This document shows, in pieces, positions 8,953 through 18,268 of a DNA stretch of 64,000 nucleotides. The DNA comes from Paramesorhizobium deserti. GTDB lineage: Bacteria; Pseudomonadota; Alphaproteobacteria; Rhizobiales; Rhizobiaceae. The stretch lies in contig NZ_LNTU01000037.1 in NCBI RefSeq assembly GCF_001558695.1, positions 310,001 to 374,000 on the forward strand. The letters run 5' to 3'. The notes beneath the pieces are model-generated. The model was not told the DNA's origin. It did no database searches and saw only the letters and a list, made by a program, of their open reading frames with translations. Position numbers and translations under genes: made by a program. Numbering within the stretch: position 1 is the first letter of the stretch; each line of letters starts with the position of its first letter.

Positions 8953-9789
8953 TTACTTGACTGCGCCGGCGGTGATGCCGGCGATGAAATGGCGCTGTAA
9001 CAGCACGAAGATGACAAGGATCGGCGCGGTAAGCAGAACCGCTCCCGCCATGATGCCGCCCCAGGAAACCTTGGTGAGGCCGATCAGCGTGCCGAGCGCG
9101 ACCGGCGCGGTCATCATTCCCGGCCGCGAATTGATGAGCAGCGGCCAGAGATAATTGTTCCAGGACGCCAGAAAGAGAATGATCGCCAGGGCAGCCATCG
9201 TCGGTCGTGCCAGGGGCAATGCGACACGCAGAAATATCTGCCATTCCTTCACACCCTCGACTCGCGCCGCATCGAAGAGCTCACCCGGCATCATCGAGAA
9301 GGATTGCCGCATGAAAAGCACGCCCAGCGAGTTGAAGAGCGGCGGCACGATGAGTGCGATCCAGGTGTTCGCCAGCTTGAACTCGCGCGCCACCATGATG
9401 AACTGCGGAATGACAACCACGGCGAAAGGCAGTGTGATCGTGCCGAGAATGATGGCGATTACGAACGGCTTTCCCGCAAAGCGATAGCGCGCGAGCGCCC
9501 AGCCTGCCATGGAGGTCAGAAACACCGAGAGGATCGTATAGATCACGGCGACGGCAATCGAGATGAACATCGCGCGTAGGAAATCCGTATCAGCCTGCAG
9601 GTTTTTGAAGTTCTCGATGAAGTTGGTGGAGGGGATCAGCACGATATCCGGGCTGAAGATGCCGTAATCCGGCATGGTGGAGAAAACGAACATCACCCAC
9701 AAGGGAAACAGCCAGATGATCGCAAGCGGCGTCAAAACGGCGTGAAGCGTGATTTTCTGCCAGAGAAGCGTTTTGGATTTGGATCTCAT
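8953..9789 (-). CDS. Sugar ABC transporter permease, MalG/UgpE type
   Basis: A 278-aa inner-membrane protein with six likely membrane spans and the cytoplasmic-loop EAA motif near residues 170-190 (ELFDAARVEGVKEWQIFLRV). The product of the second permease gene of this operon normally pairs with the first as a heterodimer. It overlaps the preceding permease gene by 4 nt, so the two are probably translationally coupled, and the ATPase starts 14 nt after its stop. Confidence 0.92.
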   Translation of the reverse strand: MRSKSKTLLWQKITLHAVLTPLAIIWLFPLWVMFVFSTMPDYGIFSPDIVLIPSTNFIENFKNLQADTDFLRAMFISIAVAVIYTILSVFLTSMAGWALARYRFAGKPFVIAIILGTITLPFAVVVIPQFIMVAREFKLANTWIALIVPPLFNSLGVLFMRQSFSMMPGELFDAARVEGVKEWQIFLRVALPLARPTMAALAIILFLASWNNYLWPLLINSRPGMMTAPVALGTLIGLTKVSWGGIMAGAVLLTAPILVIFVLLQRHFIAGITAGAVK

Positions 9790-10646
9790 TTCGGCTCCCT
9801 CGCGACCCAGAGGTTGAGGAGTGAAATGGCGATGGCAAGCGCGGCTATGGTGTATGCGATCGCCGAAGCGTAGCCGAAATTCAGCGAAGTGAACCCTTGC
9901 CGGTAAAGGAGAAGGCCGAGCGTTTCGGTGCCGCCGCCGGGACCGCCGCGATTGGTGATGAGGAACGGTTCGGTAAAGAGCTGCATGGTGCCGATCACCG
10001 AAAGAACGGCGCAGAAAAGAATGATGGGTTTGAGAAGCGGCAGCGTGATGTGGAGAAATTGCTGGCGCTTGCTCACCCGATCGAGCGTTGCCGCCTCATA
10101 GACGTCACCCGGTATCGACTGCAGCCCGGCCAGAATGATGATGGCGTTATAACCCGCCCAGCGCCAGGTCACGGCGATGATGATGAGGATCATCGCCGCC
10201 GTTGCATTGTCAAACCATGAGACGGGCGCAAAACCGATGGAGGTAATCAGCTTGTTGATAATGCCGAAATCGGCACTGAACATAAGGCGGAAGACGGCGG
10301 CATAAGCCACCTCGCCAACAACGACGGGGGCAAAAAAGGCGAACCGATAGAGCGGCCTCGCTTTGAGAAGCGGGGAATTCAGCAGAACGGCCATGACAGT
10401 GGCGAGTGCGATCATCACCGGCACCTGAATGACCAGGATGATGAGCGTATTGTAGAGCGCGTTGTAAAACGCCGGATCGGCGACAAGCCGCCCCCAATTG
10501 AGCGAAGGCTGGAAACGCCACGGGTTGACGCGGGTATTCTGGAAAGACAGCAGGAACGAGCTGATGATCGGCCAGACCCAGAATGTGGCGAAGATCAGAA
10601 GATAGGGGGCAAGGAACGCATAGGCGACCCTGTTCCTCGACGGCAT
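9786..10646 (-). CDS. Sugar ABC transporter permease, MalF/UgpA type
   Basis: A 286-aa membrane protein with an EAA loop (DVYEAATLDRVSKRQQFLHI) and about six spans. It is compact compared with enteric MalF and like other rhizobial permeases of the carbohydrate uptake-1 family. It lies between the binding-protein gene (91 nt upstream) and the MalG-type permease (4-nt overlap). The substrate is not deducible from sequence. Confidence 0.92.
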   Translation of the reverse strand: MPSRNRVAYAFLAPYLLIFATFWVWPIISSFLLSFQNTRVNPWRFQPSLNWGRLVADPAFYNALYNTLIILVIQVPVMIALATVMAVLLNSPLLKARPLYRFAFFAPVVVGEVAYAAVFRLMFSADFGIINKLITSIGFAPVSWFDNATAAMILIIIAVTWRWAGYNAIIILAGLQSIPGDVYEAATLDRVSKRQQFLHITLPLLKPIILFCAVLSVIGTMQLFTEPFLITNRGGPGGGTETLGLLLYRQGFTSLNFGYASAIAYTIAALAIAISLLNLWVAREPK

Positions 10647-10737
10647 GACGACCTCCCGATGGCAACGGTTGTTGAGAAGGCATGGACGCCCGGTCGCGGA
10701 TTTGAATAACCGCAGCGGGGCGTCCGGCTTATGCCCC

Positions 10738-12012
10738 TCACTCTGCCAATGGCAGTCCGGTGGCCGTCTCTATCTGTTTTGCCGCGTCGTCCAGCGCCGC
10801 CTTGGCATCGGGATAGCCGCCTGCGAAATATTTCGTCTGGGTAGCCATGTATATGGCGTCGGCATCGGACTGGAAGGGCGTGCCACGGCTGGGCACGATC
10901 TTCGGCAGGGTAGCCAGAATATCCGACCAGATGGTCTGCCCGCCCCAATATGGCTGCGGTTCCTTGACGAAAGGATCGTCGATCGCCGACAGCAAAGACG
11001 GTACTAGCCCGAAAGACTTCAGCATGGTGACCTGCCCTTCATTGGTGGTCAGGGCATAATCGATGAACTTCCAGGCGGCCTCCTTGTTTTCGGAAACGGA
11101 ACTGATGGCAAGCGAGGAGCCACCCAGATTGGCGGCATGCGGGCCGTCTTCCGTCAGGCTGGGCATAGGGTAGACGCCCCACTTGCCGGAGAGATCGGGA
11201 GATCCCGAGCGAATGGTGCCTTCGTACCAGGCGCCGTACATCTGGCTTGCGGCCTTGCCTGCGGTGTTCGCCTGGATTTTTTCATCCCAGATCGCTGCGG
11301 TTATGATGCCCGCATCCTTCATCTCCTTGATCTTTTCAAGGGTCGCGACGCAGGCTGGCTGGTTTATGGTGATGCTCTGACCATCAGTCGAAAAGTAACC
11401 ACACCCCTGCTCGTTAGCGATCATGCGAAACCATTCGCTGTCGCCGTTAAAGTCCGCCTGCGCCATCACCGTACCGGGATTGGCCGCCATGACCTTCTTG
11501 CCTGCGGCGATAAAATCGTCCCAGTTCTTGATGGTTGCCGGATCGACACCGGCCTTTTCATAAAAATCGCGCCGATAGAATACGGCGACGGGGCCGGAAT
11601 CCCACGGAGCCGCATAGGCAATGCCGTCCATTTCCAGCTCAGTCCGCTTGAAATCGGGAAAAAGCGCCTGTTTTTCAGAAGTGTAGCCCAACGCCGTGAG
11701 GTCGGTGAAACAATCGGGAAATCGGCTCCAGAACAGCTCGGCTTCGAAATTCTCGACCGTGACGATATCCGGCAGACCGTCGCCACCGGCTGCGCAAGCC
11801 GCAAGCGTCTTGTCGAATACCTGGTCGTTCCCAAGGTCGTGCACTGTGACCTTGATATCCGGATATTTCTTGTTGAAACCTTCAAGTGTCGATTTCAGCG
11901 CGGAAGCCGCAACGTTCCAGCTCCAGATCGTGACGGTATCGGACTGCGCCGATGCCGGCGTAACCGCCAAAAGAGCAAGCGATACCGAGGCGCTCAGAAA
12001 TTTAAAGCACAT
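10738..12012 (-). CDS. Periplasmic sugar-binding protein (extracellular solute-binding family 1)
   Basis: A 424-aa protein with a Sec signal peptide (hydrophobic core SVSLALLAV, cut near PASAQ) and the family 1 opening VTIWSWNV. GGGAGG precedes ATG 12012. It is the first gene of a minus-strand operon that continues through two permeases, an ATPase and the fusion oxidoreductase. The AraC-type regulator is transcribed divergently from the 86-bp gap. It should capture a mono- or oligosaccharide in the periplasm. Confidence 0.92.
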   Translation of the reverse strand: MCFKFLSASVSLALLAVTPASAQSDTVTIWSWNVAASALKSTLEGFNKKYPDIKVTVHDLGNDQVFDKTLAACAAGGDGLPDIVTVENFEAELFWSRFPDCFTDLTALGYTSEKQALFPDFKRTELEMDGIAYAAPWDSGPVAVFYRRDFYEKAGVDPATIKNWDDFIAAGKKVMAANPGTVMAQADFNGDSEWFRMIANEQGCGYFSTDGQSITINQPACVATLEKIKEMKDAGIITAAIWDEKIQANTAGKAASQMYGAWYEGTIRSGSPDLSGKWGVYPMPSLTEDGPHAANLGGSSLAISSVSENKEAAWKFIDYALTTNEGQVTMLKSFGLVPSLLSAIDDPFVKEPQPYWGGQTIWSDILATLPKIVPSRGTPFQSDADAIYMATQTKYFAGGYPDAKAALDDAAKQIETATGLPLAE

Positions 12013-12098
12013 TGAAAACCTCCCTTTTTCAATTGCCGTTCTTCAGCGAACATGGGCAGATTACCTACGCGGTGAAATCTGTCTCGTAAAAAGGGAAC

Positions 12099-12992
12099 AT
12101 GGATTTGGCGAAAAGTAAGATTGCCGAAGGAGCAATATACCAGCCTGGAGCGAGCAGCATCGAAGGCTTGCCGACAACCCTGCAGCTTTTCCACACCCAC
12201 CCGCCGATCATGCCAAGGCCGCACTGGCACGCCCAGGTGGAAGTCAATTACGTGATTGCGGGCTCCGTTCATTACCGGATGGGCGATCACGACCTTCGGC
12301 TGAACGCTGGACAGATGTGCCTCTTCTGGGGCGGACAGCCGCATCAGATGGATGAATCCTCCGATGACTCGCTCTATGCCGGTGCACATCTACCGCTGGT
12401 CTATTTTTTCCGAATGCGTCTTCCGACTGCCGTATCGAACATGCTGATGAGCGGCGCGACCATGCTGACCTCGCAGACTGACAACGCGGACGACGAGAAT
12501 TTCGTACGCTGGTTTCGATATGCAACATCCGGCGACACTTTAAAGGCGCAAAATGCCGTGGAGGAGTTGCTCTTGCGTGTCGAACGCATGTTTCTCGAAC
12601 CCTATTCGATCGTGTCTTCGGCCACCGAAGGAAAACGAATGGAAGACGACGAAGTGACGGCACCGTCAATCGGCGTCGTGCGTATGTGCGACTATATCGC
12701 CGCGAATTTTCTTGAGGACATCGATGCGGCCGATATTGCCCGCGCCGCCAACCTTCATCCCAAATATGCCATGAACCTGTTTCGCAAATCGACCGGCATG
12801 ACGCTGATCAAATATCTGACCCTGTTGCGGCTTTCCCGTGCGCAGGCGATGCTGATGAACTGCACGGTGAATATCCTTCAAGTGGCGATGGAAAGCGGCT
12901 TCGGCTCCGTCAGCGCCTTCAACAAGGCATTCCGACAGGTCGCGGGCATGTCACCGTCGGATTTCCGTCGCGACGTTCGTGTAACAAATTGA
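12099..12992 (+). CDS. AraC-family transcriptional regulator
   Basis: A 297-aa regulator. The first 100 or so residues look like a cupin sensor (PRPHWHAQVEVNYVIAGSVHYRMGDHDLRL), and the last 100 carry two helix-turn-helix units, including IDAADIARAANLHPKYAMNLFRKSTGM and the conserved second-unit region VAMESGFGSVSAFNKAFRQVAGMSPSDFR. It faces away from the sugar-transport operon and shares its control region, so it most likely senses the sugar and activates that operon. Confidence 0.9.
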   Translation: MDLAKSKIAEGAIYQPGASSIEGLPTTLQLFHTHPPIMPRPHWHAQVEVNYVIAGSVHYRMGDHDLRLNAGQMCLFWGGQPHQMDESSDDSLYAGAHLPLVYFFRMRLPTAVSNMLMSGATMLTSQTDNADDENFVRWFRYATSGDTLKAQNAVEELLLRVERMFLEPYSIVSSATEGKRMEDDEVTAPSIGVVRMCDYIAANFLEDIDAADIARAANLHPKYAMNLFRKSTGMTLIKYLTLLRLSRAQAMLMNCTVNILQVAMESGFGSVSAFNKAFRQVAGMSPSDFRRDVRVTN

Positions 12993-13041
12993 TGTGTGAC
13001 ATATGGCCGGTTCCCGATTGGACCACTTAAGTCCTTGCCGA

Positions 13042-14430
13042 TCACCGTTCCGGGATATCCACCTCTCCCAGATCCCAGTAAAGGCCCGCCATGATGGCCA
13101 GCCCTTCGCGGGCGATGTCGACCGGCAGATGTTCATCCGGCGCGTGCTGCGAGCAACCCGGATAGGAATGCGGAACCCAGATCGTGCGCATGTCGAGAAT
13201 ATCGGAGAAGGTATCGTTTGGAAGGGAGCCGCCGAGATTGGGCAGAAGCGCGGGCTTCTTGCCGGTCGTTCGGGCGATCGAGGCGATCGCCCACTTCACC
13301 CACGGATCTTCCGGATCAAGCCTGGTCGCATGGAAAATCTCTTCGCGCGAAGGGGCGATCTGCACCATGGATAGCCCCTGTCTGTCGAGATGGCGGCGAA
13401 CCGCGGGAAGCACTGCGTGCGGATCGACACCAACAACGAAGCGCAGTTGCAACCGCGCCCAGGCGCGCGGCGGAATGGCGTTCACCGGTGTCCTGGGAGT
13501 GCCGGTCTCGTAGGCAAGCACCTCCAGCGAACACCAGCCAAAAACACGCTCCGCGGTGGTAAGACCGGGTTCTCCCCACCAGGCGTCGATCTTCGGACCA
13601 TCCGGCCCACCGTCGATCTCGCAGTCGGCAAGCGCGTCACGCACGGATTGCGGGATTTCCGAAGGCACCAGTTCAGGCACGCGGATCTGTCCCGTAGGCC
13701 CGACGAGACTGGCGATGGCATGGGCAAGCTGAACGCCAGGATTGGACAGTGCCCCACCCCAATTGCCGGAATGGTGGCCGCCTTCGCGCGCATCGATCCA
13801 AAGGTCGAAGGTAACCCCGCCACGCGAGCCCAGAAACACGGTCGGACGCTCGGCATTGAGCCGCGGTCCATCGGATGCGATGAGGAGATCGGCAGCAAGC
13901 CTCGCCTTGTATTTCGCGCAGATTTCGCGCAGACCGGGCGATCCCCGCTCCTCCCCCATCTCGATCAGATATTTCGCGTTGAAGCCAAGCTTGCCACGCG
14001 TTTCCAGGACAGCCTTCAAACCGCCGATATTGATGGAATGCTGACCCTTGTTGTCGGCGGTTCCGCGACCATACCATCTGTTGTCAATCCCGGTCATGGC
14101 CCATGGCGACAGGTTCGCCTGCCAGCCATCGTCGAGGCCGCGGATGACATCGCCATGGCCATACCCCAGAACCGTGGGTAGCGCCTCACCTTCGATGCGT
14201 TCGGCCAGGAGGAACGGCAGGTCGACACCGTCATAGCGGACAATCTCTGTCGAGAAGCCGAGGTCTTCCAACGCCGGTTGCATCTCGTCATCGAGATAGG
14301 CCTGAAGCACATCGGCACGATCCGGATTCTGGCTTTCGGTCGGCATGGCGACCCGGCGCGCCAGATCTTCCCGGAAAGCGCCCGTATCGAAATAATTGGT
14401 TGCACGGGCGATGGCGGCTTCACGGCTCAT
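13042..14430 (-). CDS. M20-family metallopeptidase (dipeptidase-like)
   Basis: A 462-aa cytoplasmic zinc hydrolase. Metal and catalytic residues are visible as H92 and D94 (GYGHGDV), D126 (GRGTADNKGQ) and E160/E161 (EMGEERG), with a later HHSGNWGG loop from the lid domain. I chose ATG 14430, with AAGGA about 10 nt upstream; ATG 14439 is possible but too close to that site. It ends the dipeptide-type transporter operon, 25 nt after the ATPase gene, and fits hydrolysis of imported peptides or N-acyl amino acids. Confidence 0.88.
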   Translation of the reverse strand: MSREAAIARATNYFDTGAFREDLARRVAMPTESQNPDRADVLQAYLDDEMQPALEDLGFSTEIVRYDGVDLPFLLAERIEGEALPTVLGYGHGDVIRGLDDGWQANLSPWAMTGIDNRWYGRGTADNKGQHSINIGGLKAVLETRGKLGFNAKYLIEMGEERGSPGLREICAKYKARLAADLLIASDGPRLNAERPTVFLGSRGGVTFDLWIDAREGGHHSGNWGGALSNPGVQLAHAIASLVGPTGQIRVPELVPSEIPQSVRDALADCEIDGGPDGPKIDAWWGEPGLTTAERVFGWCSLEVLAYETGTPRTPVNAIPPRAWARLQLRFVVGVDPHAVLPAVRRHLDRQGLSMVQIAPSREEIFHATRLDPEDPWVKWAIASIARTTGKKPALLPNLGGSLPNDTFSDILDMRTIWVPHSYPGCSQHAPDEHLPVDIAREGLAIMAGLYWDLGEVDIPER

Positions 14431-14455
14431 GGAAGACATTTCCTTATGCTTGGTA

Positions 14456-15415
14456 TCAAAATGACGGATCGACGAGATGGCAGGCCGCGCGACCTTTTCC
14501 AGTGTCGAGAAGCTTGGGAGCAACGCTCCTGCATGCTTCGAAAGCCAAAGGACATCGCGGATGGAAAGCGCAGCCGGACGGCGGGTTCAGCGGATCGGGA
14601 AAAGCGAGACCGAGCCCTGTTTCCGGAACGCCCAATCCTGGTTCCGGCGTCAGGATGGAATCCAACAAGGCCCGCGTATAGGGATGACGCGGGTTGGCGA
14701 ACAGCGTTTGTGTTTCCGCAAGCTCCACGACACGGCCGAGATACATGACCGCTACCCGGGTAGCGATATGCTCGACGACGCCAAGATTATGGCTGATGAA
14801 GACATAGGTAAGGCCCAGTTCATTGCGCAGATCGAGCAGGAGATTGAGGATCTGCGACTGAACCGAGACATCGAGCGCCGAGGTCGGTTCATCGCAGACG
14901 ATGACGTCGGGCTTCATGACGAGCGCGCGGGCGATAGCGACGCGCTGGCGCTGACCGCCTGAAAGCTCCCCCGGATATCGATCCGCGAAACGAGCCGGCA
15001 ACCCGACAAGATCCATGATCTCCAGCGCTTTTCGACGGCGACCGGCGGGAGAGCCGATCTTGTGAACTTCAAGGGGAAAAGCAACGATCGAAGCAATGGT
15101 GCGGCGCGGATTAAGCGACGAATAAGGATCTTGAAAAACCGGCTGCACCTGCCGCGCCAGGTCGCGGCGCTTCAACAGGTGAAGGTCCTCGCCGCCGAAG
15201 CGGATGGTACCGGTGGACGGCGGCAGCAGACCCAGAAGAATTCTCGCCAATGTCGACTTGCCACAGCCGGACTCGCCCACGATACCGAGGACTTCACCTT
15301 TTTCCAATGCCAGATCGACACCGTTAACGGCATGCAGCGTGCGCTTCCTGCGGAACATCCCTGCATTGACATTGAACGAGCGGGTAACGCCTTCAGCTTG
15401 CATCAGAGCAGTCAT
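14456..15415 (-). CDS. Oligopeptide ABC transporter ATP-binding protein, DppF/OppF type
   Basis: A 319-aa ATPase with Walker [10 protein letters not shown], signature LSGGQRQRVAIARAL, Walker B VIVCDEPTSALD and the C-terminal cysteine-containing oligopeptide module (CAFHPRCPLAFEACRS), which in this family may bind an Fe-S cluster or metal. Start ATG 15415 overlaps the preceding stop by 4 nt and has GGAGG 6 nt upstream. Confidence 0.92.
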   Translation of the reverse strand: MTALMQAEGVTRSFNVNAGMFRRKRTLHAVNGVDLALEKGEVLGIVGESGCGKSTLARILLGLLPPSTGTIRFGGEDLHLLKRRDLARQVQPVFQDPYSSLNPRRTIASIVAFPLEVHKIGSPAGRRRKALEIMDLVGLPARFADRYPGELSGGQRQRVAIARALVMKPDVIVCDEPTSALDVSVQSQILNLLLDLRNELGLTYVFISHNLGVVEHIATRVAVMYLGRVVELAETQTLFANPRHPYTRALLDSILTPEPGLGVPETGLGLAFPDPLNPPSGCAFHPRCPLAFEACRSVAPKLLDTGKGRAACHLVDPSF

Positions 15416-16380
15416 GCGTCCTCCAGAATGCAGCGCCATGAATGATTTTGAACCTGTCTGGCAGGTGCGGCTGCACTGCATCTCATCTCAGCGTGGGAAC
15501 AGCGGTCACGGAACGTACAGCCTTTGATTTCGCCTACGAGCGATGGCACGACGCCGGGAATGATGCCAAGCTTCTCCCCAGGCCTGGTCTTGCCGGGCAG
15601 CGGAATGCAGTCGATCAGGCCCCGCGTATAGGGATGGCGCGGATCACGGAAGATATCCGCTGCTCCTCCCTGTTCGATAATTTCGCCCGCATACATCACC
15701 GCTACCTGATCGGCGATGCGCGCCACGACGCCGAGATCATGCGTGATGAGGATGAGAGCAATACCGAGCTCCTCGCGCAGTTCCGCCAACAATCGCAGGA
15801 TCTGTGCCTGGATGGTGACATCTAGCGCCGTGGTTGGTTCGTCGGCGATGACCAGCTCCGGTCCACACATCAACGCCATGGCTATCATGACACGCTGTCT
15901 TAGACCGCCGGACAGTTGATGGGGGTATTGACCAAGCCGATCGCCGGCCGCCGCGATACCGACCTTGTTGAGGAGAAAAACCGCCCGTTCCCGTGCTTCG
16001 GCAACGCTTGCATGCTTGTGACGGCGATAGCCTTCCATCAATTGATCGCCGATCGTATAGGCCGGGTTCAGCGCGGTCATCGGCTCCTGAAAAATCATCG
16101 CCATCCGATTGCCACGCAGCGTGTTCAATTGGCCTGCGGTTTTCCGGGTCAAATCTTCGCCGGCGAAGAGCAGTTGTCGCGCGCTCCGCTTTGCCGCGGG
16201 GGGAAGGAGATCCATGATGGCGAGCGATGTCATCGACTTGCCGCAACCAGACTCGCCGACGATGCAGAGCGTTTCACCCCGCTTGACGGAAAACGAAATA
16301 TCGCGAACGGCGTGAAGCGTTCCCGCACCGGTCTTGATATCGACCGACAGACCCTCGACCTGAAGCAAGGCACCACTCAT
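15412..16380 (-). CDS. Oligopeptide ABC transporter ATP-binding protein, DppD/OppD type
   Basis: A 322-aa ATPase, partner of the DppF-type subunit. It has Walker [10 protein letters not shown], in which the usual Ser/Thr contact is still present, signature [15 protein letters not shown], Walker [13 protein letters not shown], and a C-terminal cysteine cluster ([15 protein letters not shown]). The ATG at 16380, 3 nt after the permease stop, is the sensible start. The long upstream extension to 16767 only reads the permease gene in another frame. Confidence 0.92.
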   Translation of the reverse strand: MSGALLQVEGLSVDIKTGAGTLHAVRDISFSVKRGETLCIVGESGCGKSMTSLAIMDLLPPAAKRSARQLLFAGEDLTRKTAGQLNTLRGNRMAMIFQEPMTALNPAYTIGDQLMEGYRRHKHASVAEARERAVFLLNKVGIAAAGDRLGQYPHQLSGGLRQRVMIAMALMCGPELVIADEPTTALDVTIQAQILRLLAELREELGIALILITHDLGVVARIADQVAVMYAGEIIEQGGAADIFRDPRHPYTRGLIDCIPLPGKTRPGEKLGIIPGVVPSLVGEIKGCTFRDRCSHAEMRCSAAAPARQVQNHSWRCILEDA

Positions 16381-16382
16381 GT

Positions 16383-17276
16383 TCAGCGTCCTTCCGGCGC
16401 GAAGATATCGCGCAAACCGTCGCCCGCCAGGTTGATGGCAAGCACCAGAAGAGCGAGCATGGTACCCGGGATGGCGATCAGCCAGAACGAGAAAAACATG
16501 TAGTTCTTGGCCTCCGAGATCATCAGCCCCCAGGATGGCAGAGGTGGCTGGACTCCAAGCCCGAGAAAGGAAAGGGACGCCTCCAGAAGAATGGCGCTCG
16601 CGGCCTCGAGCGTCGCCACGACTATGAGCTGCGGCAGCACATTGGGCAGGATTTCGCCGAGTATGATCCTCGGCGTGGATGCGCCGACGGCCTCGGCCGC
16701 GGCAACATAGTCGAGCGCCCTCGCCTGCTGGGTCGCGCTGCGCATGACGACCGCGAAGCGGTCCCATTTCAGGAAACCAAGGACGAGAACGATCACCGGC
16801 AGGGACCCGCCGACCATGGCAACGACCGCGAGGGCGACCAGCATCACTGGCATGGCCAGCCGGGTGGTGACGAGAAACGTCACGAGAAGATCGGCCTTGC
16901 CGCCGAAATACCCCGCCAGGAGACCAAGCGTCGTACCGATGATACCGGAGATCACCATCACTGAGAGACCGATCAGCAATGAGATGCGGGCGCCATAGAG
17001 GAGGCGTGAGAAGTAATCGCGGCCCAGATTGTCGGTACCCAGAATATGTTCCAGCGAACCTTTGGCGTACCAGAAGGGCGGTACCGTGCGGTGCGCCAGA
17101 TCCTGTGCATAGGGATCATGCGTTGCGAGCAGCGGTGCGAAGAGCGCGACGAGCATGATCAGAAGTAGTAGCCCACTGCCCAGAACAAGACTTTTCTGAC
17201 CGAACAGGCGCTTGCGCATACGCGCGCCTGCCGTCGGTTCCATCGCCAGGTCGAGGGATAATGAGGTGTCGGTCAT
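16383..17276 (-). CDS. Oligopeptide ABC transporter permease, DppC type
   Basis: A 297-aa inner-membrane protein with the DppC layout: a short cytoplasmic N-terminus, one membrane span, a periplasmic loop with DPYAQDL and LGTDNLGRDYFSRLLYGARISL, then five more spans and a coupling loop near YVAAAEAVGASTPRIILGEILPN. It sits 1 nt after the DppB gene and 2 nt before the DppD start. Confidence 0.92.
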   Translation of the reverse strand: MTDTSLSLDLAMEPTAGARMRKRLFGQKSLVLGSGLLLLIMLVALFAPLLATHDPYAQDLAHRTVPPFWYAKGSLEHILGTDNLGRDYFSRLLYGARISLLIGLSVMVISGIIGTTLGLLAGYFGGKADLLVTFLVTTRLAMPVMLVALAVVAMVGGSLPVIVLVLGFLKWDRFAVVMRSATQQARALDYVAAAEAVGASTPRIILGEILPNVLPQLIVVATLEAASAILLEASLSFLGLGVQPPLPSWGLMISEAKNYMFFSFWLIAIPGTMLALLVLAINLAGDGLRDIFAPEGR

Positions 17277-17277
17277 A

Positions 17278-18195
17278 TCACGATACCCTCAAGCGCGGGT
17301 TGAGCCAGGCATTGGCAATATCGCCCAATAGCGTCAGCAACACGTAGAGCACCGACAGAAGCATCACGACGGCCTGAATGACGGGAAAATCCTTGTGGGT
17401 AATGCTTTGGTACGCAAGGAAGCCGAGCCCATCGAGCGCGAAGACGGTCTCGATGACCACTGATCCCCCGAGGAGATAACCGAGTTGCACGGCGGAAAGC
17501 GCCACGACGGGCATCACGGCATTGCGCAGGGCATGCTTGAAGATGACGACGCGGGCGGGAAGGCCCTTGGCGCGAGCCGTTCGGATATAGTCCGAGGAGA
17601 GCACTTCGATCATGCCGGCGCGGACAAGGCGCATGAAGGCGGGCGTGACATAATAACCGAGCGCGATCATCGGCATCACGTAGTGCGACCACGTCGAGCT
17701 GCCCGAGACCGGCAACCAGCGTAACATGATCGAGAACAGCATCACCAGGATCAGGGCGAAGAAGAAATTCGGCAATGCCTGCCCCACCACGGCGAGCGAC
17801 AGCGCAAGGCGATCGATCCAGCTATTGGCGAAAACCGCGGCGAGCACGCCGAGCGGTATGGAGACGGCAAGCGCAAAACCAAGGGACATGATGCCGAGCA
17901 AGAGCGTCACAGGCATTTTAGCCCAAACCAGTGACAGGACATCGGTCTTAAAGAAGATGGATTGGCCGAAATCGCCCCGGAGCGTCTCAATAAGCCAGGC
18001 GGCATATTGAACGATCGGCGGCCGGTCGAGGCCGTGCAGTCGGCGCGCAGCCTCAATATCGACATCGCGCGCGCCCTCGCCGGCGATCGCGATGGCGACG
18101 TCTCCGGACATGCGCAGCAGGAAGAAGGCGATCGCCGAGACCGCCAGCGCTACCAGGAAGGCAAGACCAAGCCGCTTTAGAATGAAGACAGTCAT
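17278..18195 (-). CDS. Oligopeptide ABC transporter permease, DppB type
   Basis: A 305-aa membrane protein beginning with the typical MTVFILKRLGLAFLVALAVS and containing DLGQS-like GDFGQSIFFKTDVL, TARAKGLPARVVIFKHALRNA (EAA-like loop) and a periplasmic region. It is the first permease after the binding-protein gene, 73 nt downstream of it, and forms the channel with the DppC-type subunit. Confidence 0.92.
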   Translation of the reverse strand: MTVFILKRLGLAFLVALAVSAIAFFLLRMSGDVAIAIAGEGARDVDIEAARRLHGLDRPPIVQYAAWLIETLRGDFGQSIFFKTDVLSLVWAKMPVTLLLGIMSLGFALAVSIPLGVLAAVFANSWIDRLALSLAVVGQALPNFFFALILVMLFSIMLRWLPVSGSSTWSHYVMPMIALGYYVTPAFMRLVRAGMIEVLSSDYIRTARAKGLPARVVIFKHALRNAVMPVVALSAVQLGYLLGGSVVIETVFALDGLGFLAYQSITHKDFPVIQAVVMLLSVLYVLLTLLGDIANAWLNPRLRVS

Positions 18196-18268
18196 GCTCT
18201 GCTCTCTTTCAAAATGTCCGGGGACGTCTCCCCTCCGGAAGAGGGGAAACGAATGCGATCAGGCAGAC

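Noticed and set aside
8939-9244. A longer start for the MalK-type gene at 9244
   Set aside because: The additional 102 residues read the MalG-type permease out of frame and lack family similarity.
13184-14181. Several plus-strand frames across the M20 gene
   Set aside because: They are antisense shadows of the peptidase, without domains or ribosome sites.
15481-16767. Extended N-termini of the DppD/DppF genes in the long frames
   Set aside because: The extra residues do not resemble ABC ATPases and overlap neighbours; ATG codons at 15415 and 16380 with standard motifs fit.
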